Part shown: one piece after another, positions 1 to 8,341 of the stretch
How positions within the stretch are numbered: position 1 is the stretch's first letter
Layout: each line of letters starts with the position of its first letter
Source of the DNA: Rhodobiaceae bacterium
GTDB taxonomy: Bacteria > Pseudomonadota > Alphaproteobacteria > Rhizobiales > Aestuariivirgaceae
Length of the DNA: 57,384 nt
Direction: 5' to 3'
NCBI GenBank assembly: GCA_009885825.1
Contig: VFJY01000080.1
Coordinates: forward strand, 1-57,384
Position numbers and translations under genes: made by a program
The notes under the pieces: model-generated
Told to the model about the DNA's origin: nothing
Database searches by the model: none
What the model saw: the letters and a program-made list of their open reading frames with translations, nothing else

Positions 1-1427
1 AGGCCGATGTGGCGCTTGAAGTGGTGCGCACCTTCATCGACAAGGTGAGGGAACGCGCCGTGGGGGCCGAGATCGTAAAGTCGATCAAGCCCGGCCAGAT
101 GGTGGTGAAGATCGTCCACGACGTGCTGGTGGAAACCCTGGGCTCGGACCAATCCGCCTTGAACCTGCGCGCCGCTCCCCCCGTTGCCATTCTCATGGTG
201 GGCCTGCAGGGCTCCGGCAAAACCACAACGACCGCCAAGATCGCCAAGCGCCTGCAGGAGCGCGAAAAGCGCAAAGTTCTGATGGCGTCCCTCGACACAA
301 GCCGCCCGGCCGCACAGGAACAGCTCGCCATCCTCGGCCAACAGGTGAAGGTCGCGACCTTGACAATCGTCAAGGGTGAGAAGCCAACGCAAATCGCCAA
401 GCGCGCCATGTCAGAAGCCCGCAAGAGCGGTTATGATGTGGTGATGCTCGACACCGCTGGCCGCCTTCACATTGATGAAGAGCTGCTCGCCGAAGCCGCC
501 GCCGTGCGCGATATCTGCAAACCCAATGAAACCCTGCTTGTCGCCGATGCGCTCACCGGGCAGGACGCGGTAAACCTCGCCCGCGCCTTCGATGAGAAGA
601 TCGGCATTTCTGGCATCGTACTCACCCGCATCGATGGCGATGGCCGTGGCGGTGCCGCCCTTTCCATGCGCGCCGTGACTGGCAAACCCATCAAGCTCAT
701 GGGCACCGGCGAAAAGCTCGAAGGCCTCGAGGATTTCCACCCCTCGCGCATAGCGGGCCGCATCCTCGGCATGGGTGACGTCGTCTCCCTCGTCGAGCGC
801 GCCGCCATGGATATTGACCACGACAAGGCCCGCCGGATTGCCGAGCGCATGAAGAAGGGTGCCTTCGATCTTGATGACTTGGCCGAGCAGCTCAGGCAAT
901 TGCAGAAGATGGGCGGCATGGCGGGCATGATGAACATGCTGCCCGGCATGGGCAAGATCAAGAAACAGATGGATGGCGCGGCCCTCGATAACGGCGTGCT
1001 AAAACGCCAGGTCTCGATCATCTCGTCCATGACGCCCTATGAGAGGCGCAATCCCAAGGTTATGGATGCCAAGCGCAAGCGGCGTGTGGCGGCAGGTTCC
1101 GGCACCAAGGTGGAGGAAATCAACCGCCTGCTCAAGATGCACATGCAAATGGCCACCATGATGAAACAGATGGGCCAGGGCAAAGGCCTGCTCGGCAAGA
1201 TGATGGGCGGCAAGGGTGCGCCCGATCAAGCCGAACTCGAAAAGATGCAGGCCGAATTGGCCGCGATGGATCCCAACGCGATCCCAGCCGACCTCAAAGA
1301 CATGATGGCGGGTGGCTCGCTTCCTGAAATGCCAAAATCCCTGCCAGGCCTTGGCGGCGGGCTGCCGGGCCTCGGCGGCGGCAACCCATTCAAAGGATTC
1401 CCGGGCCTTCCGGGTAAGAAACGATGA
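1..1427 (+). CDS. ffh: Signal recognition particle GTPase Ffh (5' end outside window)
   Basis: SRP54/Ffh binds 4.5S RNA and signal peptides of nascent membrane proteins and, with FtsY, delivers ribosomes to the Sec translocon. The reading frame is already open at the left edge (Ala-Asp precede the first possible GTG at position 9), so roughly the first 40 residues are missing. The GTPase P-loop is visible as GLQGSGKTTT, followed by DTAGRLH and TRIDGDGRGG motifs. The methionine-rich M domain follows (GGMAGMMNMLPGMGKIKKQM, then many more Met), and the C-terminus is a Gly/Pro/Leu-rich tail, as in alphaproteobacterial Ffh. It heads the rpsP-rimM-trmD-rplS run, with rpsP 26 bases downstream. Confidence 0.97.
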   Translation, partial: ADVALEVVRTFIDKVRERAVGAEIVKSIKPGQMVVKIVHDVLVETLGSDQSALNLRAAPPVAILMVGLQGSGKTTTTAKIAKRLQEREKRKVLMASLDTSRPAAQEQLAILGQQVKVATLTIVKGEKPTQIAKRAMSEARKSGYDVVMLDTAGRLHIDEELLAEAAAVRDICKPNETLLVADALTGQDAVNLARAFDEKIGISGIVLTRIDGDGRGGAALSMRAVTGKPIKLMGTGEKLEGLEDFHPSRIAGRILGMGDVVSLVERAAMDIDHDKARRIAERMKKGAFDLDDLAEQLRQLQKMGGMAGMMNMLPGMGKIKKQMDGAALDNGVLKRQVSIISSMTPYERRNPKVMDAKRKRRVAAGSGTKVEEINRLLKMHMQMATMMKQMGQGKGLLGKMMGGKGAPDQAELEKMQAELAAMDPNAIPADLKDMMAGGSLPEMPKSLPGLGGGLPGLGGGNPFKGFPGLPGKKR

Positions 1428-1453
1428 TCTCGAACATTAAGGAGTAATGAGAC

Positions 1454-1852
1454 ATGGCAATGAAGATCAGGCTTGCGCGTGCAGGCACCAAGAAGCGGCC
1501 TTACTATCACATCGTGGTGGCGGACCATGCAGCACCGCGCGACGGCAAGTTCATCGACGTGATCGGCGCTTTCAACCCGATGCTTGGCAAGACAGATGAA
1601 GCCCGCGTCAAGCTTGATGCGGCCAAGGCCGCTGAATGGCTCAAGAAGGGCGCCCAGCCGACCGACCGCGTATTGCGCTTTCTCGACAAGGCAGGCGTTG
1701 CCAAGCGCCCCGCCCGCAACAATCCACAGAAGGCATTGCCCGGCAAGAAGCGCATTGAGCGCGAGAAGCTGGCCGCTGACGTTGCAGCCAAGGTTGCAGC
1801 CGCAGCCGCCGCCGCTGCCGAAGCGCCAGCCGCCGAGGCCCCGCAGGCTTAA
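1454..1852 (+). CDS. rpsP: 30S ribosomal protein S16
   Basis: S16 is an assembly protein of the 30S body. The N-terminal [20 protein letters not shown] signature is diagnostic. At 132 residues it is longer than the usual 80-90 because of a Lys/Ala-rich C-terminal extension ending in an Ala/Glu/Pro tract, which is common in alphaproteobacteria. The ATG has an AAGGAG site (1439-1444) about nine bases upstream. It lies between ffh and rimM in a classic ribosome-maturation operon, and rimM starts 7 bases after its stop. Confidence 0.98.
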   Translation: MAMKIRLARAGTKKRPYYHIVVADHAAPRDGKFIDVIGAFNPMLGKTDEARVKLDAAKAAEWLKKGAQPTDRVLRFLDKAGVAKRPARNNPQKALPGKKRIEREKLAADVAAKVAAAAAAAAEAPAAEAPQA

Positions 1853-1859
1853 ACAGGAT

Positions 1860-2387
1860 ATGGGCAGCCCCAGCAATCAGGTTCTCGTTGGCGTGATTGT
1901 GGGGGCCCATGGCATCAAGGGCGAGGTGAAGCTGAAAAGCCTTACCTCTGATCCCTTGAGCATCACGCGCTATGGCCCGCTGCGATCTGCGGCGGGCCAG
2001 CAATTTGAGATCGCCAAACTTAAGCCAGCCAGGGATGATTTCATTGCGGTCTTGAAAGGTATCACTGACCGTGATCAGGCTGAGCATCTGCAAGGCACCG
2101 AACTTTTCATCCACCGCGACAGGCTTCCCAAACTCGCAAGCAATGAAACCTATGCCCACGACATGATCGGACAGGATGTATGTCTTGCAGACGGAACCAG
2201 GCTCGGCAAACTGGTCGCCATGCCGAATTATGGCGCCGGAGATCTGTTGGAAGTTGAGCGTGAGGCGGGCGTCGAAAGAGTGCTCATCCCGTTCACGACA
2301 GCCTTCGTGCCACAGGATGATTTTTCAACTGGCAAGATCACCGTGATATTGCCGGAAGGATATTTGGATACAGGTGAGCCGGAATGA
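1860..2387 (+). CDS. rimM: 16S rRNA processing protein RimM
   Basis: RimM is a maturation factor for the 3' domain of the 30S subunit and binds S19. The protein begins [20 protein letters not shown], with the family [13 protein letters not shown] motif, a RimM N-terminal barrel and a C-terminal PRC-barrel region ([26 protein letters not shown]). The open frame extends upstream into rpsP, but homology begins only at ATG 1860, giving 175 residues, the normal size. The stop overlaps the trmD start in an ATGA, indicating translational coupling. Confidence 0.96.
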   Translation: MGSPSNQVLVGVIVGAHGIKGEVKLKSLTSDPLSITRYGPLRSAAGQQFEIAKLKPARDDFIAVLKGITDRDQAEHLQGTELFIHRDRLPKLASNETYAHDMIGQDVCLADGTRLGKLVAMPNYGAGDLLEVEREAGVERVLIPFTTAFVPQDDFSTGKITVILPEGYLDTGEPE

Positions 2388-3076
2388 CCTTCGCCGCCAC
2401 CATCCTCACGCTTTTTCCGGAAATGTTCCCGGGCTCGCTGGGCCATTCCCTCGCGGGCAAGGCGCTGAGCGATGGCCTGTGGTCGCTCGATGCGCGCGAC
2501 ATCCGGGCGTCCGCCACCGACAGGCACCGCACCGTCGACGACCACCCGGCAGGCGGCGGCGCTGGCATGGTGCTGAAGCCCGATGTTCTGGCAGCCGCCA
2601 TTGATGCAAGCGCCCATGTTGGCCCCCGTCTGCTCATGAGTCCCCGTGGCAAGCCGCTGACACAAAGCTTCATCCGCGAGCTGGCCCAGGCTCCGGGCTG
2701 CCTCATCGTCTGCGGCCGCTTTGAGGGCATCGACGAGCGCGTTATCGAAAAGCGCAGCCTCATCGAAGTTTCCCTCGGCGATTTTGTGCTGTCAGGTGGC
2801 GAGCCCGCGGCGCTCGCTCTCCTCGATGCGGTGATCCGCCTCCTCCCCGGCGTCATGGGCAAAGTGGCTTCCGGCGAGGAGGAAAGCTTTGAGGATGGCC
2901 TTCTCGAACACCCGCATTATACCAAACCCCGCACTTGGGAAGCCCTTGAAATCCCACAGATTCTCCTCTCCGGCGACCACAAGGCGATAGCCCAGTGGAA
3001 ACGCCAGCAGCGCGAAGCCTTGACCAAATCCGTGAGGCCTGATCTCTGGCAAAAATATCTGGCCGATAAGATTTGA
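2384..3076 (+). CDS. trmD: tRNA (guanine-N1-)-methyltransferase TrmD
   Basis: TrmD methylates N1 of G37 next to the anticodon, using SAM, and prevents +1 frameshifting. The N-terminus [12 protein letters not shown] and the knotted SPOUT site [21 protein letters not shown] are clearly recognisable, as is the family stretch [11 protein letters not shown]. The length of 230 residues is normal. The start is the ATG of the ATGA shared with rimM, and rplS follows 52 bases later. Confidence 0.98.
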   Translation: MTFAATILTLFPEMFPGSLGHSLAGKALSDGLWSLDARDIRASATDRHRTVDDHPAGGGAGMVLKPDVLAAAIDASAHVGPRLLMSPRGKPLTQSFIRELAQAPGCLIVCGRFEGIDERVIEKRSLIEVSLGDFVLSGGEPAALALLDAVIRLLPGVMGKVASGEEESFEDGLLEHPHYTKPRTWEALEIPQILLSGDHKAIAQWKRQQREALTKSVRPDLWQKYLADKI

Positions 3077-3128
3077 TTTATGGCCGCTTTGCCGCTATAG
3101 CCCCCGCAACACCAAAGGAAGCATCCCC

Positions 3129-3608
3129 ATGAACATTATTCAGCAGCTCGAAAAAGAGCAGGTGGCCATCGTTGCTGCCAAGCGCGCCGTGCCCGTATTC
3201 TCGGCTGGCGACACCGTGATCGTCAACGTCAAGGTTGTTGAAGGCGAGCGCACCCGCGTTCAGGCCTATGAAGGCGTTGTCATCGCCCGCTCCGGCGGCG
3301 GCTTGCAGGAAAATTTCACTGTCCGCAAAATGTCCTATGGCGAAGGCGTGGAGCGCGTATTCCCGGTCTATTCGCCGCTGATCGATTCCATCAAGGTGGT
3401 CCGCCGCGGCGAAGTGCGCCGCGCCAAGCTGTATTATCTACGTGACCGTACCGGCAAGTCGGCCCGCATCGTCGAACGCCGCGCCAGCGAGATGGAAAAC
3501 CAGATTGACATGGAAGTCGCTGCTGCCGCAGCCGTCAGCGCTGCCGCCAGTGCGGAAAGCAAGTCCCTGGCCAAAGCCGAAGCCAAGGCAAGCGGCAAGA
3601 AGAAATAG
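3129..3608 (+). CDS. rplS: 50S ribosomal protein L19
   Basis: L19 sits at the 30S-50S interface. The core sequence ([72 protein letters not shown]) is unmistakable. At 159 residues it carries an Ala/Lys/Glu-rich tail beyond the usual 115-125, typical of alphaproteobacteria. AAGGAA lies about 8 bases before the ATG. It is the last gene of the operon and is followed by a strong intrinsic terminator. Confidence 0.98.
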   Translation: MNIIQQLEKEQVAIVAAKRAVPVFSAGDTVIVNVKVVEGERTRVQAYEGVVIARSGGGLQENFTVRKMSYGEGVERVFPVYSPLIDSIKVVRRGEVRRAKLYYLRDRTGKSARIVERRASEMENQIDMEVAAAAAVSAAASAESKSLAKAEAKASGKKK

Positions 3609-3635
3609 TTTTCGAGGCGCATGCGCAGTTTCAAG

Positions 3636-3662
3636 GGCCGGCAGCAATGCTGGCCTTTTTTG
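3636..3662 (+). terminator. Intrinsic terminator after rplS
   Basis: An 8-base-pair stem (3636-3643 with 3648-3655, one G-T pair) closes a GCAA tetraloop and is followed at once by a run of T residues. It sits 27 bases after the rplS stop and ends the ribosomal operon. The next gene starts only 15 bases further on. Confidence 0.9.
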
Positions 3663-3676
3663 TTTTGGAGATCATT

Positions 3677-4495
3677 ATGAGTGATTATCTCAAACTCAAC
3701 CTGGCGAACTGGAATGACCGCGCCGCCATTCATTATAGGGATGAAGCAGGCGGCTACCGCGTCAAGGAATTTCTGAATGGCGCAGACAATCTCCACGGCA
3801 TCGAAGACCGAGAGATTGGCGATGTCAAAGACCTTCGCATCGCCCATCTGCAATGCCACTTCGGCATCGACACGCTTTGTCTCGCAAGGCGCGGCGCAAG
3901 TTGTGTTGGTCTCGATTTTTCCCCAGTGGCCATTGCCGCAGCCCGCGATTTGCAAAAACAGACCGGTCTTGATGCCAGCTTCGTCGAAGGCAATGTCTAT
4001 GACGCCCGCTCTCTAATCGAAGGCCACTTCGACATGGTCTATGTCACCTGGGGCGCCATCAACTGGCTGCCGGACATTGCGCGCTGGGCGAGGGTTGTAT
4101 CGTCATTGCTGAAGCCCGGCGGCACGCTTTATCTGCTGGAGGGGCATCCCTCACTGTTTACCCACGATGAATCAACCGCTGACTTCAAGCTGGGTTACGA
4201 TTGGCGAACCCCGATGGACAGGCCTGTCATCATGGATGAGGCCACGACATATACAGGCGATACGGCAACATTTGCCAACACCACCACCCACGAATGGAAC
4301 CATCCCCTCAGCGACATCATCAACGCGGTGATCGCCTCGGGCATGCGGCTTGATTACCTGAATGAACATGAAGAGCTCGCATGGCAGTTCGCCCCTATCA
4401 TGGTCCCCGTCGAAGGCAAACGCCGCATGTGGGTTCTCCCCGAAGGATTTCCACGATTGCCATTGGCATTTTCGCTGCGAGCTGTAAAAATCTAA
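3677..4495 (+). CDS. Class I SAM-dependent methyltransferase
   Basis: This 272-residue protein has a Rossmann-fold methyltransferase core. Motif I is RIAHLQCHFGIDTLCLARRG (around residues 55-75), followed by an acidic strand end VGLDFS and later LKPGGTLYLLEGHP. The LQCHFGxDTL form of motif I marks a family of proteobacterial methyltransferases of unproven substrate. The start is ATG 3677, which has TTGGAG six bases upstream, although the frame is open back to 3647 inside the rplS terminator. The substrate cannot be read from the sequence. Confidence 0.85.
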   Translation: MSDYLKLNLANWNDRAAIHYRDEAGGYRVKEFLNGADNLHGIEDREIGDVKDLRIAHLQCHFGIDTLCLARRGASCVGLDFSPVAIAAARDLQKQTGLDASFVEGNVYDARSLIEGHFDMVYVTWGAINWLPDIARWARVVSSLLKPGGTLYLLEGHPSLFTHDESTADFKLGYDWRTPMDRPVIMDEATTYTGDTATFANTTTHEWNHPLSDIINAVIASGMRLDYLNEHEELAWQFAPIMVPVEGKRRMWVLPEGFPRLPLAFSLRAVKI

Positions 4496-4690
4496 CGCAA
4501 GGTACTCGGCAATTCGTCCGCCATGAGCGGCGCAGAAGACATTACGTAACGGGCGAGGTTCTTCTCAGTTTGACCCAACGCTGCATTTAGTGCTGTAAGC
4601 ACAGGCTCGGAAGCGGACGGACTGCGCAGATGTCCAACTCCGAAAACTTGGAAGCTGCGAGCAATTCACATTTGGAGAAAATGAGCCGAG

Positions 4691-4810
4691 ATGGTGGACA
4701 TCGATCCGGATTGGACAGCACCGCGGGATGGCCATGACTGGCGAGACGACGAACTCCTGCTCGCTGTCGCTTGGCTGAAGTCATTTGTGGCTGCACAAGA
4801 GATGGACTGA
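4691..4810 (+). other. Short reading frame in phase with the downstream nuclease-like gene, ended by TGA
   Basis: ATG 4691 opens 39 codons (MVDIDPDWTAPRDGHDW, then a helical DDELLLAVAWLKSFVAAQ) that end at TGA 4808-4810. The frame is the same as that of the 4856 gene, with no other stop between, so one codon separates them from a continuous 454-codon frame. A GGAG at 4674-4677 is 13 bases before this ATG, which is rather far. This may be the original N-terminus of the downstream protein cut by a nonsense mutation, a readthrough arrangement (the stop is followed by C, a leaky context), a sequencing error, or chance. Confidence 0.4.
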
Positions 4811-4855
4811 CGGCTGAACACTGCTAGACAGAACCTGATCGCGACTTGGGAGCGG

Positions 4856-6052
4856 ATGCGCGAAGGTGGGCAAGCACCATTCTTTGATCCGGCTGACACC
4901 GTGGCCTGGTACATTCTACAGGCGGAGACGTATGCCACCGATCGAGCATTTTGGACCCAGGAAGGAGCCATGCGAGTTGTCCCGTTCTTAACGCGGCTCG
5001 GTAAAGAGCTACCGCTGCTGATGTCTGTGCGTGGCGTCGAGGACCGCGCCGCACGTATGATGCTATCCGAACGCCGACAGCCTGATGGCGGACTTTTTGA
5101 ACTATTGGTGGCGCTGGCCTATCGCCGTGGCGGCTGGAGTCGTGTTGAATTTGTGCCGGAAACCCCAGGTCGTGGCCGGACCCCTGACATGCACATCTTC
5201 CAACGGACTAGACGCTGGGCCGTGGAATGCAAACACCTAATGCCATCGCGGTATGCAGCACGTGAGAAGGTGCGCGGCGAGGAACTCGCGAGACCAATTC
5301 ATGCTCTCAGCCTTGAGACCGAAAAATCCATCATAGTTGAGGTGAAGTATAAGGTCGAGCTTATCGACGTGCCGGACGACTATCTGGTCGGGCATGTCCG
5401 AACTGCGACACATGGGCACACTTTCAACCCATGGGATGATCAGATCGCCACAGGACGCGTCCGGCCGGTCAACTGGAAGTTAGCTCGGAAAGTATTGGCC
5501 AAGGACTACGTCTACGCCAGTGGCAGCCGGATAATTGAACTCTTGACCTGTCACTATCAGCACGATGCTGACCACAGCATCGCTGCGAAATGGCGTCCAG
5601 CGAGCGACCGCCCCGCCTACGCGGACGCCGTGTATCAAGCGAGCGTGGTTACGTGGCGAAGCTTCTCAAAAGCCGCAGTATTAAAGAAGGCTCGACACTT
5701 CCGAAGTATACTCGCTAACGCAGAGGACCAGCTCCCACCGGACCGACCAGGAGTTGTGCATATTGGAGTCGAAAGTTATGCTGGCAACGACGTCGACTTC
5801 GCGCGGCATATCGCAAATACGTTGGAAGTAAGCGATTTTGAGCCACGAAACTCTCGCTTACGCTGGGTCTATGGGAACTATTTTGTGCCTGAGGCCACTA
5901 CTCGACGGGACGAAAGCTGGGCCATTGCCGAGACCATGGTTCCCTACAAGATAGGATCACATCGGACCCAATCGCCGCTGCCAGGTCATATGCTGGTGTC
6001 GCCGGAGGGTGTAGGCCGTCGTGGCGCACACTGGGATCTGGAACCCGAATAG
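4856..6052 (+). CDS. PD-(D/E)xK nuclease-like protein of unknown role
   Basis: I do not recognise this 398-residue protein as a named family. It contains a plausible PD-(D/E)xK nuclease core: Glu82 in GGLFELLVALAYRRGG, Pro110-Asp111 in GRGRTPDMHIF, and Glu124-Cys-Lys126 in RRWAVECKHL. The order and spacing (E, then D, then ExK 13 residues later) match the fold. The remaining ~270 residues show no motif I know. GGGAG lies 3 bases before ATG 4856, so this start is usable, but an in-phase frame upstream is separated only by a TGA. Codon use and composition look less GC-rich than neighbouring genes, which suggests acquisition. A defence or DNA-processing role is inference only. Confidence 0.6.
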   Translation: MREGGQAPFFDPADTVAWYILQAETYATDRAFWTQEGAMRVVPFLTRLGKELPLLMSVRGVEDRAARMMLSERRQPDGGLFELLVALAYRRGGWSRVEFVPETPGRGRTPDMHIFQRTRRWAVECKHLMPSRYAAREKVRGEELARPIHALSLETEKSIIVEVKYKVELIDVPDDYLVGHVRTATHGHTFNPWDDQIATGRVRPVNWKLARKVLAKDYVYASGSRIIELLTCHYQHDADHSIAAKWRPASDRPAYADAVYQASVVTWRSFSKAAVLKKARHFRSILANAEDQLPPDRPGVVHIGVESYAGNDVDFARHIANTLEVSDFEPRNSRLRWVYGNYFVPEATTRRDESWAIAETMVPYKIGSHRTQSPLPGHMLVSPEGVGRRGAHWDLEPE

Positions 6053-6164
6053 TGGAATGTTGCTCGTGGTCATTTGCGGGCTACACGAGGGTGACCTATT
6101 GCCCAAGACTCATTTCTGTTAGACAAGCTCGCAACCCCCACAAAGCCTCATGCAGCAACGGGAT

Positions 6165-6192
6165 TTGACATGTGCGTGACAACGGCTAAATA
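6165..6192 (+). promoter_or_regulatory. Housekeeping-type promoter for leuC
   Basis: TTGACA (6165-6170) and TAAATA (6187-6192) are separated by 16 bases, close to the sigma-70 consensus. A start of transcription near 6199 would leave a leader of about 23 bases before the leuC ATG at 6222. The upstream gene ends at 6052, so leuC needs its own promoter here. Confidence 0.5.
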
Positions 6193-6221
6193 GCGGCCTT
6201 AACCTCAAAATTGAGACCGCC

Positions 6222-7631
6222 ATGGCAAAGCCACGCACTTTATACGACAAAATCTGGGACGATCATCTGGTTCACGAGGCCGACGACGGCACATGTCTGC
6301 TCTATATTGACCGTCACCTCGTCCATGAAGTGACCTCGCCGCAAGCCTTCGAGGGCCTGCGCATGACGGGCCGCAAAGTGCGCCATCCGGAGCGCACTTT
6401 GGCCGTTGTTGACCACAACGTGCCAACCACCGACCGTTCCAAGGGCATTGCCGAAGAGGAAAGCCGCATTCAGGTTGAAACGCTGGCCCGGAATGCCCGG
6501 GAATTTGGCGTCGAATATTTCCATGAGCGCGACAAGCGCCAGGGCATCGTGCATGTGGTTGGCCCCGAACAGGGCTTCACGCTTCCCGGCACCACTATTG
6601 TCTGCGGCGACAGCCACACCTCAACCCACGGCGCTTTCGGCGCCTTGGCCCACGGCATTGGCACCTCGGAAGTGGAACATGTTTTGGCCACGCAAACCCT
6701 CATCCAGAAAAAAGCCAAGAACATGCTGGTGGAAGTCTCCGGCAAGCTGGCACCCCATGCCACCGCCAAGGACATCATCCTGTCCATCATCGGCGAAATT
6801 GGCACCGCCGGCGGCACCGGCTCCGTCATTGAGTTTGCCGGTGAAGCCATCCGCGATCTTTCGATGGAAGGCCGCATGACCGTATGCAACATGACGATCG
6901 AAGGTGGCGCGCGCGCTGGCATGATTGCCCCTGACCAGAAAGCCTATGACTATCTCCATGGCCGCCCCAAGGCCCCCAAGGGCGCCGATTGGGACAAGGC
7001 GCGGCGCTATTGGGATAATCTGCACACGGATGAAGACGCCCGCTTCGACCGCATTGTCAAGCTCAATGCCGCAGCACTTCCCCCCATCGTGTCCTGGGGA
7101 ACCTCGCCGGAGGACGTTGTCTCCGTGGCGGGCAGCGTTCCAAACCCCGATGACATTCCTGACGAAGGCAAGCGCCAATCCAAATGGCGGGCGCTGGACT
7201 ATATGGGCTTGAAGCCCGGCCAGAAAATCACCGATATTGAGCTTGATGTGATCTGGATCGGTTCCTGCACCAACGGCCGCATCGAGGATTTGCGCAATGT
7301 GGCCAAGATCGTCGATGGCAAGAAAATCGCCGGCAACCTGGCTTACGCCATGATCGTTCCGGGCTCTGGCCTGGTGAAAGAGCAAGCCGAAGCCGAAGGC
7401 CTGCACAGGATTTTCCTCAACGCCGGATTTGAATGGCGCGAGCCCGGCTGCTCCATGTGTTTGGGGATGAATCCCGACCAGCTGAAACCCGGCCAGCGCT
7501 GCGCCTCAACCTCCAACCGCAATTTCGAGGGCAGGCAGGGTTATCGCGGCCGCACCCATCTTGTCTCGCCACAGATGGCCGCCGCAGCAGCCCTTGCCGG
7601 GCGCTTTGTCGACATCAGGAATGGCCGTTAA
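6222..7631 (+). CDS. leuC: 3-isopropylmalate dehydratase large subunit
   Basis: LeuC carries the [4Fe-4S] cluster of isopropylmalate isomerase, which converts 2- to 3-isopropylmalate in leucine synthesis together with LeuD. Aconitase-family signatures are clear: [35 protein letters not shown], and [10 protein letters not shown], which supply the cluster cysteines. The length of 469 residues is normal. Its partner leuD lies about 3.9 kb downstream, separated by argC and unrelated genes on the other strand, so the subunits are not in one operon. Confidence 0.98.
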   Translation: MAKPRTLYDKIWDDHLVHEADDGTCLLYIDRHLVHEVTSPQAFEGLRMTGRKVRHPERTLAVVDHNVPTTDRSKGIAEEESRIQVETLARNAREFGVEYFHERDKRQGIVHVVGPEQGFTLPGTTIVCGDSHTSTHGAFGALAHGIGTSEVEHVLATQTLIQKKAKNMLVEVSGKLAPHATAKDIILSIIGEIGTAGGTGSVIEFAGEAIRDLSMEGRMTVCNMTIEGGARAGMIAPDQKAYDYLHGRPKAPKGADWDKARRYWDNLHTDEDARFDRIVKLNAAALPPIVSWGTSPEDVVSVAGSVPNPDDIPDEGKRQSKWRALDYMGLKPGQKITDIELDVIWIGSCTNGRIEDLRNVAKIVDGKKIAGNLAYAMIVPGSGLVKEQAEAEGLHRIFLNAGFEWREPGCSMCLGMNPDQLKPGQRCASTSNRNFEGRQGYRGRTHLVSPQMAAAAALAGRFVDIRNGR

Positions 7632-7669
7632 TCAATAAAGTTATTAATAGTTGATACATAATTGATTAA
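7628..7669. repeat. AT-rich inverted repeat at the leuC stop
   Basis: TTAATCAAT (7628-7636) and ATTGATTAA (7661-7669) form a perfect 9-base inverted repeat with a 24-base AT-rich loop, overlapping the leuC stop codon. No T-run follows, so it is a poor intrinsic terminator. It could be a protein-binding site or a decay-blocking hairpin. The AT content stands out from its surroundings. Confidence 0.4.
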
Positions 7670-7744
7670 GTATTATGTCACAAACAGGGCGGCAGTTTGA
7701 TTCACGGGTGTTCTGGCGTGGGTCGCGTTAACAGAGGGCAAAAA

Positions 7745-7897
7745 TTGAGCAATTCTATTCAAGCCGACGCAAAATTCCTGCGTCGCATTTTCATTGCGCT
7801 TGTCATTTTGACGCTCTGCGCGGGTGGCATGGTTGGCCTTACAACCGCGCAAGCGATGACCGAAAACCAGTCAAACTGCCTCCTGATCTGTCAGTAG
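7745..7897 (+). CDS. Small single-pass membrane or exported protein
   Basis: This is a possible 50-residue protein starting at TTG 7745, with AGGG six bases upstream. It has a basic segment (KFLRRI), one hydrophobic helix (FIALVILTLCAGGMVGLTTAQA) that ends in a signal-peptidase-like AQA, and a short tail with two cysteines (NCLLICQ). It could be an anchored microprotein or an exported peptide. Further in-frame starts exist back to 7697. I know of no named family, and a chance ORF is possible. Confidence 0.4.
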   Translation: MSNSIQADAKFLRRIFIALVILTLCAGGMVGLTTAQAMTENQSNCLLICQ

Positions 7898-7926
7898 CCG
7901 GCTGAACTGCCGGCGCGATCTGACGC

Positions 7927-8244
7927 TCAAATCCACTTGCGCGGCGGAGCCCGGCGCGGCGCGCTGGTAAATTCAATCCCGATCAGGCTGCTGTGGCGCC
8001 ATTTGACGCGCGCGTCCCTGATCTGGCCATCGGTTAAAGTCACAAGGCTGAATTCCGCAGGCACGGCCCGCCAATCCTTGCACATCAATTTGGCGCCCGT
8101 TTCAGAAAAGTCGCGAATGGTGCAGTCAACCACAGAACCCAGTTGATTGAAGACAATCTTTCCATCCTTGAGAACCCGCTGCCGCCGGGCAATGCGCTTT
8201 TCCGCGTTGTCGGCATCTGGTTTCAAAATACTGGTCATGGCCAT
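7927..8244 (-). CDS. PilZ domain protein
   Basis: PilZ domains bind cyclic di-GMP. This 105-residue protein shows the two-part ligand signature: an Arg-rich ARRQRVLKDG near residues 18-27, then the DxSxxG element RDFSETGAKL near residues 43-52. It is a stand-alone PilZ domain with no output domain, so it may act by protein contact. The ATG at 8244 has AGGAAG just upstream; a second ATG two codons later is an alternative. The neighbours give no hint of the target process. Confidence 0.85.
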   Translation of the reverse strand: MAMTSILKPDADNAEKRIARRQRVLKDGKIVFNQLGSVVDCTIRDFSETGAKLMCKDWRAVPAEFSLVTLTDGQIRDARVKWRHSSLIGIEFTSAPRRAPPRKWI

Positions 8245-8341
8245 GGGCTTCCTGCAATGGCGTCCCGAAGGGGACCATCCTGGCGGGAATCCTACCACCC
8301 GAGGCTGAACCCAGCCTGACCTTGCTGATCAGGGGCTTGCC

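Noticed and set aside
1584-1859. N-terminal extension of rimM into rpsP
   Set aside because: The extra 92 codons lie wholly in another frame of rpsP and lack RimM homology; ATG 1860 gives a normal-length RimM.
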